This document shows positions 1-10,929 of a stretch of 64,000 nt of DNA, in pieces. This stretch comes from Turnera subulata (lineage: Eukaryota > Streptophyta > Magnoliopsida > Malpighiales > Passifloraceae). Both the position numbers and the translations under genes were made by a program. Location: positions 8,098-72,097 of the forward strand of contig JAKUCV010001631.1 in assembly GCA_028386065.3 (NCBI GenBank), read 5' to 3'. Every line of letters starts with the position of its first letter. The first letter of the stretch is position 1. Below the pieces are notes generated by a model. It searched no databases, had not been told where the DNA came from, and saw nothing but the letters and a program-made list of their open reading frames with translations.

Positions 1-1059
1 AAAAAAAAAAAAGGGAAACCCAAACACAAAACTAAAACCAGAAAAGTAGAGGAAAAAAAAAAAAGGGAAAAACACACACACCCGAGCCACGCACCCCCTT
101 CCTTTCTTTCTTTCCTTCTTCACCTTTTCTTTTCTTTTTTTTTTTCTTTTTTTTTCTCTTCATTCTCCTTTCTTTCCCCTTCCCCGCCACCCACACCGAG
201 CCACACACTGCTGCACCACTCCAGGACCCCCAACCAACACCACCCACCTCCTCTTCCTCCTCCTCTCTTTTCTCCTCCGCAGCTCGCCTCCATAAAGACC
301 CACCACCGTCGCGCCGTCCGTTGCAGTAGAACCAAGTCACTTCGAAACCAACGACCGCCACTGCTGCCATAGCCGACGCCTCCTCGCGCCGCACCTCTTC
401 CTCCGTCGCCTCGCCGCCCGTTCGTGCTGCTCGTCGCGCCGCCACGCCGTCACCGCAAGATGAGCCTGCGAGTGAAGACAACACGAGGGTCGACCCATTT
501 GTGGCGGGTTTGACCCGATCTCGCTTTGGGTTGACCCGGTTGTTGTGGGGCTTGGGCTTGAGGTGCTGGGTTGGGTTAATGACATGGGTCTGGGCTTTCA
601 CAGCTGGACCTTTGTCTGAGTTTGGTTCTGGGTTAGCCCAGAAATATTATGGGCTGGCCCAGTCCGTTAATAATAATAAATATAAAAAAAATATATATCT
701 GAAAAAAATAATAATATGGCTGATAAATTATATTTTATCTAGAAAAATAACAATATGTATTACAAATATATTTTCAGGAAATAAAATAATTACTTTATTT
801 TGAGGAGTTAACATATAAGTAATAATACCTTCGATATATATTTATAATCTCTAGATATGTGTATATAAGTTTATTTTTTTGGAAATAGACAGAATAATTA
901 ACTTGACCAGATATAACTATACATTTTGAAAATGCATATATCTAGTATATAGTTATGTTTTAGAAATAATTACTTAGACATATTATTTTAGGAAATTAAG
1001 GTAATTATATTATGGTTATATTAATAATAATATGGTAAGTATGAGTTATGGTATTTTGG

Positions 1060-1062
<3 letters not shown>

Positions 1063-1112
<50 letters not shown>
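1063..1112. repeat. (AT)n microsatellite
   Basis: About 25 alternating AT units inside the AT-rich part of the LTR. Confidence 0.95.
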
Positions 1113-1115
<3 letters not shown>

Positions 1116-2001
1116 GTATATGAATATGTTTTACTGGAAAAAAATAAAATGATATCACTAACATTATTTTGAGAAAATATAATTATAATATGAATTTCTT
1201 TTGAAAAATTATTATAAGAATAGATAACTTTAGGAAAGGGGTATATATACTATGAAAATATTTTGGAAATAAATATTGTATTGTATATTCTGGGGAATAT
1301 TTCACTAAGTATATATATAATAATACCTTTCTGAAAATAAATAATAATATTTGGTAATTATATTTTGGCAAGTATAATAATTTTATGGAGATGATGACGT
1401 ATAACCAATAGGGGGTTTAATTTACAATTTATGGCATCATAGCATACCTATTATGTGAATCTTATGTGTGCATTTATTATTTGTTATATAGGAGTCAATA
1501 TCGAGCAGTTCCTGTGGAACCGGCTTTGGACCGATTGATGTTTCCAGAGTTGAGTAATCGGCTAAGGTGAGGATAAGTAAATATTTATATACTGCCCCTG
1601 ATATCAAGTTGTTTTTTGTTTTCTATGTGCGATATTTGCTGGTATGATACTTTGTGGCTGTGAATGGTTTGTTTTGAGATGAATTAAGTTGATAATTGTT
1701 GCTATTGATGTTGTTGAAATTATTACTATTGTTGAGTTTGTTGTTATTGTTGTTGACTGTGAGACTTGTGTGAATTGAGTACCGGGAGTACTAGTATGGG
1801 ATGACACTTTGGAATAAGTTTGTATTATCCAGACGAGCGGAGAGGCTGCGAGCCTGCTCGGGATAATGAGATAATGGTCGGATGATAGAAATGTAGTAAC
1901 TAGTCGAGGGAAAAGAAAATAATAAAATGAAAACACTTAGACATCTAGTAAGTCAGGGTTAAATGTTGGAACAGCCAGATGGTAGTCTTTTGTTTTATGG
2001 T

Positions 2002-2117
2002 GCTGGGGGAGAGTGTGCTTGGGGTCTGCTCCCTGTCTGTACCAATTATTATTTTAGGCGCTGAGGGAGAATGTGCTTGGGGTCTGCTCCCTGTCTGTGC
2101 CAGTTATACGTGGAGGT
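2002..2117 (+). repeat. 58-bp tandem repeat, two units, in the LTR
   Basis: Two units with a 58-bp period start at 2002 and 2060. Each contains GGGAG and, about 18 bases later, CTCCC, so each can form a short stem. The same pair of units sits at 9012 and 9070 in the element 1 LTR. Confidence 0.85.
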
Positions 2118-2734
2118 ACCAGGGCGAGGTCCACGGGCTAGCTAGCTTGACTACCTGGCGACGACCACCACTTAACTTGTGATAGGAGCCCTGATAATAA
2201 AATTAGAATAGTGTGTCTAGAATCACAAGAGTGCTATTTAAGGTTCGTGAGAACCTTAGTTAATTGTTGTTGATGTGACTTGGTTATTATCGGTTGCTTG
2301 TATATGTATATTTGCTTATGGGTTTTACCCGGTGAGCACTTCGGACTCACCCCTCGCCTGCGTGACTCGGTCACGTAGTTTGTTTTGTGCTGAGTACAGG
2401 AACATACATGGGAAGCTGCAGTGTACCCTCGGACAGGACTCGGATCCATTAGATTGCATCAGGTTTTGCATATGTTGACTTTGAGTTAATAAATGCTTCC
2501 GTTGTGCCATTCTTGTTTATGTACTCCCGAGGTCGGGGGATATGATATTATATTGGGCCATTGGGCCGGTTTTCCATTGTATTTATACAGTTTGTGCCAC
2601 GTGTCGGCACCGTTGTTGGTAATTTTTGCGTTTTGTATATACTGTTTGTACAGTTCCGGCACGTGTTTACTGCATGCTGGGTAAATACGGGTCGGGGCGC
2701 TTCAAACTCTCCCAAGAAAAATAATTGAGAAATT

Positions 2735-3662
2735 GTGAATTGAGATCCCTTTGAAGATTTGGAAGCACATACCAATTTAAATCCTAAAAAAGAGATTGCT
2801 TTCAAGATGATTATAGAAAGAATATACTCTGAAAGAAGTGGGATATTTTTTATAGACGGTCCGGGAGGAACGGGAAACATATTTTTATATTGCGCATTAC
2901 TTGCCAATGTTAGATCTAGAGGGATGATAACACTTGCAACTGCAACATGTGATGTCGCAGCAGCAATTATGTCTGGTAGACGAACTACTCACTCACATTT
3001 TGATATACCAATCATCACCGACGAAATAACTTTGTGTAAGATGTCAAAGTAAGATTCAACTGCACAATTGCTGAGAAATGCAAGACTTATTGTGTGGGAT
3101 GAAGTACCAATGGCAAAGCGGTTTGCTATAGAGACAGTAGATCGTACACTTCGTGACATAATGAATAGTGAAGAACCTTTTGGAAGAAAGGTTATCGTAT
3201 TTGGTAGTGATTTTAGACAAGTATTGCCTGTAGTTCCAAGTGGTACAAGACAATAAATAATAAAAGCAAGTTTAGTCAGATCTTATTTATGGGATAAAAG
3301 GGAGAAATTAAGGTTAACAATCAATATGAGGGCAAAATCAGAAGAGAAATTCAGTTAAGTTTTACTAAGGATAGGAAATGGAGAAGAACCTACAATTGAA
3401 GATTGGTTGATTTCAATACCAGACGAGATGGTAGTCAATTATCAAACATCGGCTATTGGTAGTTTGATAAAAAAATATATATAATTGCCTCGAAGAAAAT
3501 GCAGATTCAGTTGTTTACATGACTGAGAGAGCAATTATTACCACAAAAAATGAATATGTAGGCGAATTAAATGAAAAGTTGATCAATATTTTTCCAGGAA
3601 ATAGCATGATATTTAGAAGTTTTGATGAGGCTATTGAAGAGACACAAAATTGCTACCAAGGT
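2735..3662 (+). pseudogene. Helitron PIF1-type helicase remnant
   Basis: The translation follows the helicase half of plant Helitron Rep-helicases. A Walker A region reads GPGGTGN, where the conserved lysine is replaced by asparagine. Next come LATATCDVAA, a Walker B-like LIVWDEVPMAKR, and VFGSDFRQVLPVVPSGTRQ, which matches the helicase block around motif III. Later parts include SYLWDKREKLRLTINMRA. The frame is broken by stops after MSK (about 3050), after TRQ (3254) and twice more before 3490. Loss of the Walker lysine and several stops make this a dead fossil. The 5' Rep domain is absent; the LTR at 1-2704 takes its place. Confidence 0.85.
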
Positions 3663-4269
3663 ATGAGCATTATAAAAATCAAATAATTATTTATCTTCGT
3701 TAAATATTTATTGATAAATCTTTTTTTACACGTATAATTCATATCTTATAGGTACATGCTAAGACTCGAAGTGTTTGACGGAAAAAATAATGCATTGGGA
3801 ACCATATTCGACGAAGAAAAAATGATAATTGAATGCAACGTGACTAATTATATTGCAATGTCGGTAGATGAGGTAAATGATGAATTATAAGTAAAAACTG
3901 ATTTATTTTAGAATAGGTATTAACAATGAAACCAATACTTAAGAAAATTAAGCTAGAAAGAAAAGACAAAATTGTTCAATTACATACACGTTACTTTTCA
4001 AACTTTATGTGAACTCAACAATTTAAAAAGTCAAAGTTATTCATATAAACCATGTTCATGATTAATATATTACAATTTAATCTTAATACAAAAAAAATAT
4101 TATTGTAAGAGACAATTATATTGTTGATGCTAAATATGAGGTAATTATTATATTAACAAATTGTAATTCTTCTACAAAATTACAATTTATAATGAGAATA
4201 TTCACCTAAATTTAAAAAAATTAACAAAATCTTTTAATTATCATAAAGTTATCTTAAAAAATAACAAAA

Positions 4270-4303
4270 TTGAACCACGTGCATCGCCCGCGAAAAAAAC
4301 TAG
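4270..4303 (+). mobile_element. Helitron-like 3' terminus (stem plus CTAG)
   Basis: ACGTGCATCGCCCGCG is followed by an A-run and CTAG, then T. This resembles plant Helitron 3' ends: a GC-rich hairpin around GCATCGC, then CTRR, inserted before T. The stem is decayed. It lies about 640 bp past the helicase remnant in the right orientation. Confidence 0.6.
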
Positions 4304-4385
4304 TAAAATTAAGTGTATTTAATTGAGTTTCTTAAGGGGTGTGCAAATAGGCAAAACGTCTTATTATATTACGGAACAGAGGGAG
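4304..4385. mobile_element. Stowaway-like element, right end only
   Basis: The sequence from AATTAAGTGTATTTAATTGAG to CGGAACAGAGGGAG followed by TA is nearly identical to 33689-33758. The reverse complement CTCCCTCTGTTCC is a Stowaway/mariner-type terminus. Only the right half remains, joined directly to the Helitron 3' end, so the Helitron probably inserted into it. Confidence 0.65.
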
Positions 4386-5507
4386 TAAAACATATAGTAA
4401 ATGAGAATCTCAGAAGACAAATAAATAGGATCAATGCATATAGATTCATTAATTAGGGCGATTAAGACATGAGGCTATATAAAATAAAACAATTTAATTT
4501 AAGATTCTAAAAAATATTAATTAGATGGCAAGCTTGACTCAAATGGAAGAATTCCACGTGTTGACAAGCTATTGCATGTGTTAAGAATAAGCCGTGCATC
4601 CAAAAGGAAAACTAATTAGTTGCTTGAGAACCAAGAATGTTCACCTTATACTTTGATACCAATTACAGTTCCTAGCCTTTCAAGGAGTTCTAAAAAAAAC
4701 TACGATTAAAAAGAGTAAAAATAAAAGAAAATAAAAGAACCCATTGGTATATATATGCATAGACAAAACGCGGTTCAGTATTTATATCCTTAATTTTTGT
4801 TTGCCCCAATTTCAGTCCAGATTTTCGTTTTACTCTTTTAGTCCCTTTCTTAGAGTAACTATCAGATTCCTCAATTCTGGTCTTTCATCTCTTTCCCTTG
4901 TCAAATAGCATAACACTTTGATATTGCAGGTAATTCTATACATTATTTGATACGTTTTTCTTTTTTCAAGATGTGATCCAAGCTACTATTCCTTACTCTA
5001 AATTTTGCATTTACTTTATTATTGCTTGTGTTAGAAATTGATATTATACCGGTTAGGAGACAGGTGATTGAGAAGCATGCACAGTAGTCACAGTACTGAA
5101 CAATATTTGATCAATCAGCTAAACAACAAATTTATAGGTCGGCTAGTGGCGATAGACTGGTTAATAGAAGAAGACATACTTCGCTTGAATCCTTCAGGTC
5201 GGTATATACACTTTAAACTTTGTTAATTTCTTAATTCTTGCAATATTTGGTCATAGTTATTCTTTGAAAAAACAAATTATAGTAAATTTTTACTAGCTAA
5301 CTAGAATAATATTGCTGAGAATTCTTGGAGATGATTCCAAAATTTGACATCTCCTTCTCAATCTCTTCTATATGTCCATTCTAATTCCCCCAAGAAAACC
5401 ATGTGCTTCAAGATACCATAATTCAGCGTGTCCCTCACCATAAGAAGGCATTGAAGTAAACGATATTTACATGAAGCAAGGGATTTGGTCTATTTCAAAT
5501 TTAACAC
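4386..5507. other. AT-rich intergenic DNA, one possible old exon
   Basis: No convincing gene. A short frame from ATG 5077 runs about 45 codons (starts MHSSHSTEQYLIN) and could be an exon of a lost gene, but I recognise nothing in it. The rest is AT-rich with no repeats I can assign. Confidence 0.5.
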
Positions 5508-6073
5508 TTTCCATTCTATTTCAAAATATAAGACGTAGTTAGATTTTCAAGGAGCATTAAATTTATTTCTTCCATATCTATACTTTATTTGTTTCATATC
5601 TATTCTTTATTTATTAAATTTAAGGTTAAGTTGGTAATTTGAGTAGTAATAATTAATAACATTAAGTGTATTTAAGGTAAAAAAGTTTTTTCTATCCTTT
5701 AACTTGGTCAATTTCGCATTTGTTTTAATTTCGTTCATGGTGTCCTTGAACTACAATCTACCAGGTCACCTTGTTCATTTTACCTATTTCTGCAGGTTAA
5801 TGTGTCGTGTGGGTCCCACGTGCTTACCTTCTTCTAAATCATTTTTATCTTTTTTTTTTCAAAAATTAATTTCTAAAAACTACTATTTTGATTAGAAATT
5901 TTATTAAAAACTAAATAATAATTTTTAGATCTGATTTTTTATCGAAAAAATTTTTTAGATCTGATCAATCTTATCTCCTCAATAAATATAATTTAGCAGT
6001 TTTGCTATTATTCACTCTTGGCTTCCCTTGCACAAGTTCAACCACACACACTCCTTCGTCTTCACGGAGGCCC

Positions 6074-6163
6074 GCTTTCTTCTCCTCAACTTTCTCCTCA
6101 GTCCACCTCCGTTTCCTCGCTTTCTTCTCCTCAACTTTCTCCTCAGTCCGCCTCCGCTTCCTC
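6074..6163. repeat. 45-bp tandem duplication inside the MULE
   Basis: Two 45-bp units start at 6074 and 6119 with a few substitutions. On the minus strand they encode repeated KRR-TEEKVEEKKA blocks next to an AT-hook-like RGRGRPRK. Possible captured gene fragment; weak. Confidence 0.7.
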
Positions 6164-7234
6164 GGCCTGCCCCTACCCCTCTTCTTCATCTTCATCCAGT
6201 GGCTCCATTGAACAACCAATCCGATCCAAACCGAAAATATACAAAATCAGATCTAAAGCTCATGCAGATCCCCAAGGAAAGCCACAAGCAAAATATTCCA
6301 CAAAATAATTGCTGATCCCATAAAACGACGCATTGATTACAAAATTTGAAATTATTTCTATCAAACAAAACTCAATCTCCTCCACGCACAGCTCATGCGT
6401 ATCCGACGAACATGTACATGTGTGTGTGGCACATGGTTGTGTGGAAGATGGGAGAGCACTACACTTTAGGATTTAAAGAGCCCCCCATCGAAAGAGAAAA
6501 AGACTGCGCTCTTGGGATTTTTTTTTTCTCGTTTTTTTTCATTGCTTTCTTTGTGTATTGGAGAGTCAGAGAGGGGGAGAGAGAAGGATAAAGATATGGC
6601 CTAATACAAATCTTAAAAAAAAAAAAAAATCTAATGTGGTTTGAGATGGACAGATATTTAAATTGCAATTTGTCTTTAGTGAAGAAACAAAAAGCAAACG
6701 ATTTACATATCAGTAAAAAAATATAAAAATATAAAATAAAATATGAGAAAATAAAGATTCAGCAGTGACATATTTTTCTACGTTTTACTGACCTTATATT
6801 ATTATAAAAATGATTTATTTTAATTCAACAAGGATTTAAGAAATTAAATTGGGAAAATGACAAATGGAAAATGAAAGAAAGAATAAAAAATAGACCCAGT
6901 GGGCTCCACATGACACGTGTCAGCACAACAACAATCAACCTGCTAAAATGGATAAGGTGACCCTGTAAATCGTGAGTTCAGGGACATCATGTAACAGCCC
7001 GGGTAAAAAAAAAAAAAATTAAATTTTTACCGGACTGTAAAATACTTTGTACAGTAATTTACCATGTAAAAATAATCTTGGAAATTATTTTATGGTAAAC
7101 CAAGCATCGGATTCCAATTCCGAGTCTCGAACCATACTTCGGATATTTTACGGAATTTTCCGGAGTGGGTAAACCTTGAAAAGACGATTATACCCCTAGG
7201 TTAGTATTACTACCAAGAAAAACTAGAAAGAGCA

Positions 7235-7240
7235 TATAAG
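7235..7240 (+). promoter_or_regulatory. LTR TATA box
   Basis: CATATAAG about 245 bp into the LTR, just upstream of the CT-rich leader-like part. It is the best TATA candidate for the element's genomic RNA and is present also in the 3' LTR near 14831. Confidence 0.5.
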
Positions 7241-7248
7241 TCTTTTGC

Positions 7249-7249
<1 letters not shown>

Positions 7250-7310
<61 letters not shown>
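7250..7310. repeat. (TAA)n microsatellite in 5' LTR
   Basis: About 20 uninterrupted TAA units. The matching place in the 3' LTR (21430-21623) has expanded and changed to TAA-ATG-TAA. Confidence 0.95.
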
Positions 7311-7312
<2 letters not shown>

Positions 7313-8105
7313 CTTTTGCTAGCTTAGTTTCTTTCCAGCTCAATGGTGCATGCTCCTTCATGATTATCCCCGGTTGAAGAAATGTGGCACACACCCCTTC
7401 CTTTTTCCTCAGCCTTCCTCACATGTTTCTTCTTCTTTTTCTGATTATAAGCTATAGTTTTTCCAAACCATAAACACCAGCACCCACTGTAAACCCAGCT
7501 TCCAACTTCACACACTCAGCTTGCTCATCCTCAACAGTCTACACCCAGTAGCTACCCATTCCCTTCCTTCTCCGTACAAGTCTTCCCATTTATTTTTTTA
7601 AAAAAAAAGAAGAAAAAAAAAGAAAGAAAACAAAACTACGCAGCACCCATCATCTCCTTCTTCTACCTTCGCGTCACCACCGGACTGGACCACCACCCAC
7701 CACTGCCGCTGCACTCACCAACTGCAGCCGAACCACCACCGCGCCTGCACCAGCAAGGTCGACCGTCGCTCCGGTTCCTCTCCTCCTTGCAGCGCCGCCT
7801 CTCCTCCTCCACTCTTCTCCTCGCCGCCCTTGCACCCTTGCTCGCCGCCGCCTGTAAGCAACCACGACACCGACCTCTCTCACGCTGCCGTACGTGTTCC
7901 CGTCGCGTTACGCCACCACCAGCGAACAGGCCACCGCAGCAAGTCTCCACTGCCGCACGAACTGCAGTGACAAGCGGGTCACGCCTCAGCTTTCAGTGGT
8001 CGTCCTTCACCACACCTGCAGCCGCGAGCCGTCGCCCGTCGCCGTGCAGTGACATCCTCGTCTCCTCCTCACTTCGTTGCAGAACCGGCGGGAGAGAAGA
8101 ATCTG

Positions 8106-8511
8106 GTGAGTAGTGAATGAGGCTGATGGGTTGTCTGGATGTGGACGAATAGTGGGCTCAAGCTTAGACTTGCATCACGGCCTGGTCCTTGTGACTTGGG
8201 CCTGCATCAAAGTCTTTAAATACAAGCTGGGCCTGAACATGGTTATACATATACGATATACACATAACTTCAAATTATTACAAATAGTTTCCTAGGAAAT
8301 ATATATATATACACATTTATATACACATATATACGTAACAGGAAAGACAATTATACGCTAAGAACCGTGGAGAATATCCTCAAATAATATTTTATAATAT
8401 ACATATATAGTGAATCTATAATATTAGTCATGGTGTAACGGTATCATATTAAACAAACACATTCATATCATTTTGTTGTGCACTTATATGATCATATGCT
8501 AATACATCTAG
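8106..8511 (+). other. Putative intron in the LTR leader
   Basis: CTG|GTGAGT at 8106 ends the GC-rich block and CATCTAG|GTGAAG at 8510-8511 ends an AT-rich tract, as expected of a plant intron. A second donor-like AAG|GTGAGGATAAGT at about 8574 and an acceptor-like ATATAG at 9780, eleven bases before the gag ATG, suggest further splicing into gag. Inferred from signals only. Confidence 0.4.
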
Positions 8512-9011
8512 GTGAAGAGGACGTGAACGTGGGCTTGGAACCTGTGGGGGAGACTCACGAGGAATTTATCGACTAAGGTGAGGATAAGTAAATATTTATA
8601 TACGACCCGTGATATCAAGTTGTTGTTTGTTTACTATGTGAGATAATTGCTGGTATAATACTTTGTGGCTGTGAACGGTTTGTTGTGTGATGAATTAAGT
8701 TGATAATTGTTGCCATTGATGTTGTTGAGAATATTGCTACTGTTGAGTTTGTTGATATTGTTGTTGACTGTGAGAATACTGTGAGTTGAGTACCAGGGGT
8801 ACTAGTATGGGATAACAGTTTGGAATAAGTTAGTATTATCCAGACGGGCGGAGAGGCTGTGAGCCTGCTCGGGATAATGAGATAATGGTCGGATAATAGA
8901 AGTATAGTAACTAGATGAGGGTAAAGAAATAATAAAATTGGAAACACTTAGACATCTAGTAAATCATGGTTAAATGTTGGAACAGCCAGATGGTAGTCTT
9001 ATTTTTATGGT

Positions 9012-9127
9012 GCTGGGGGAGAGTGTGCTTGGGGTCTGCTCCTTGTCTGTACCAATTACTATTTTAGGCGCTGGGGGAGAGTGTGCTTGGGGTCTGCTCC
9101 CTGTCTGTGCCAGTTATACGTAGAGGT
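9012..9127 (+). repeat. 58-bp tandem repeat, two units, in 5' LTR
   Basis: Units start at 9012 and 9070. The second shows a GGGAG...CTCCC pairing; in the first, CTCCC has become CTCCT. Homologous to 2002-2117 and to about 32928-33030. Confidence 0.85.
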
Positions 9128-9676
9128 ACCAGGGCGGGGTCCACGGGCTAGCTAGCTTGACTACCAGGCGACGGCCACCATTTAACTAGTGATAGGGGCC
9201 CTGATAATAAAATTGGTATAGCGTGTCTAGAATCACAGAGTGTGTTAGTTGAGGATCGTGAGAACCTTAGTTTAATTGTTGTTGATGTGACTTGATTATT
9301 TACGGTTGCTTGTATATGTATGTTTGCTTATGGAATTCACCCGGTGAGCACTTTGGACTCACCCCTCGCCTGCGTGACCTGGTCGCGTAGTTTGATTGTG
9401 CGTAGCTCAGGTACGTTCGAGGTAAGCTGTGGCGCACCCTCTGCCAGGCCCGGATCCATCCTGCGATGCATCACTATCATGGAAGAGGACCAAGTGTCAG
9501 TTCTTATGCTTGTTGTAATAATGTCTCTGTGCCGGGGCAAGTACTGTTGATGTATGATGTACTGTTATTGTATTATTATTATTGGTTGTGATATTTACCA
9601 CTGTGGATGCTGTGATAGTATGTGGTCCCACGTGTTTACTGTGTATAAGGTAATTACGAGTCGGGGCGTTTCATTT

Positions 9677-9691
9677 TGGTAGCGGAGCGGG
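9677..9691 (+). other. Primer-binding site (initiator tRNA-Met type)
   Basis: TGGTAGCGGAGCGGG begins three bases after the 5' LTR and resembles TGGTATCAGAGC, complementary to the 3' end of plant initiator tRNA-Met. The identical 15-mer, on the minus strand, lies beside the 5' LTRs of elements 2 and 3. Confidence 0.8.
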
Positions 9692-9790
9692 CTGTAGGTC
9701 CTTGGTTGTTGTTTGATTGTCTGTGCATATCCTGCTCCACATGTTATAAATATAATACTCATGCATACATCTTCATATAGGAAGGACGAG

Positions 9791-10840
9791 ATGGATCCGG
9801 CTGAGGGACACCAGCATGTCTCCCAACAACACTTGGAAGAGGACCAAGTGTCAATCGGACAACCGCATGCGTACGAAGAAGAACCACATGTCTACGATGG
9901 GGTACCGGGTATGCCATACCAGATGTCCTTGCAGATGATGCACATGATGACCCAGATCCTTCATCTGCAGACAGCCGGGGGACCAGTCGAAGACCCTGTT
10001 TTTACCAAGCTATCTGAGCTTGGAGTTGAGCCTTTTTCAGGAGCGACTGACCCTCCTGAGGCGGACGAGTGGTTACGTCAGATCGCCAGGGTCATGCTTA
10101 AGATCAGGTGCACAACTGACCAGTGGGCGAACTATGTCGCTTCTCTTTTCTGTGAAGAAGCAGCAACATGGTGGGAATCTACCACAAGAGACCTGCCGAA
10201 ACCAGTGGTGATGCCATGGGCTGAGGTCACGGCCATGTTCAAGGACAAGTTCATTACTGAAGAATTTCAGGAACGCATGCAGCGCGAATTCCTAGAATTG
10301 CGCCAGGATAATATGACCGTGACAGAGTATGAGAAGAAGTTTGATCGTTTGTCTCTGTATGTTGGAGATCTGGTAGCAACTACCAAAGCCAGATGCCAAC
10401 TTTTCTGGAGAGGTCTACATCCTGACATCCGAGCTATCATAGGATGCAACGATTATGCTGGATATCAGGACATGGTAAGGGATGCTCAGAAGGCTGAAGT
10501 TACATGGCGTGATCAACAGGAGTACCGCCGGAAGAGAAATGCACCGCAGGTTCCTCCTAGTCAGAACAAGAAGCCATAGGTACCTGCCGCTAGTGCACCT
10601 ACATCTGGACGAGGACAGTAACAGCAGATGACTGATGGACGTGGTTGGACTAACAACCGCGGAGCTTCGACTGGAGGATGGAGTGGACCCGGAGTGACTA
10701 GTTCTGGAGATGATCGCTTCCGACGTCCCATATCATTGGTCAGATGCTTTGAGTGTAATGAGTTGGGACATTATCGTTATGCATGCCCAAAGCTTGGGAG
10801 GGCCAGTAACTCTGCACCGGCACCAACAATTCAGACCTCT
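9791..10840 (+). pseudogene. Element 1 gag (capsid and zinc knuckle), broken
   Basis: Encodes the Gag structural polyprotein that packages element RNA. The ATG at 9791 (MDPAEGHQ) is preferred to an in-frame ATG at 9713 because it follows the leader and a possible splice acceptor at 9780. The retrotransposon gag domain is at 10050-10500 (W-rich block ANYVASLFCEEAATWWES; later FWRGLHPDIRAII). A CCHC knuckle [14 protein letters not shown] is at 10745-10786. TAG at 10577 and TAA at 10619 interrupt an otherwise continuous frame between capsid and knuckle; the TAA fits a C-to-T change of a glutamine codon. There is no frame change into pol, as expected of a single gag-pol polyprotein. Confidence 0.88.
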
Positions 10841-10929
10841 GTAGCTAGCGTGCCAAGTGGATCCAGAGCTCATGGACAAGGTCTTGGTCGTGAGAATCCT
10901 TCAGCAAGGACCCAATCTGGTTCTAATCA

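Larger units (their letters stand above)
1..2704 (+). mobile_element. 3' part of a Ty3/gypsy LTR (solo or truncated)
   Basis: The stretch ends in GGGTCGGGGCGCTTCA, matching the 3' LTR terminus of the chromovirus at 6990. It shares with that LTR a CT-rich then GC-rich leader (to about 480), a tract rich in TGGGCT/TGGGCC motifs (540-660), a long AT-rich part, a tandem repeat at 2002-2117 and a CACCCCTCGCCTGCGTGAC block. No primer-binding site follows 2704; helicase remnants do, so this is a solo or end-truncated LTR, apparently inserted in the Helitron. The 5' end is outside the window. ORFs in it are low-complexity and not believable genes. Confidence 0.8.
6990..9673 (+). repeat. Element 1 5' LTR
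   Basis: A 2684-bp LTR bounded by TG and CA. In order: an AT-rich U3 with TATAAG at 7235; a TAA microsatellite; a CT-rich leader; a CpG-rich block (7640-8105) ending at a strong splice donor; TGGGCC-type motifs (8130-8240); AT-rich sequence; a tandem repeat (9012-9127); and the terminal GAGTCGGGGCGTTTCA. Confidence 0.92.

Noticed and set aside
7663..8113. Arg/Ala-rich ORFs in the element 1 LTR, repeated at 21910-22419
   Set aside because: High-GC leader sequence open in several frames; no protein family and frame not conserved between LTR copies.
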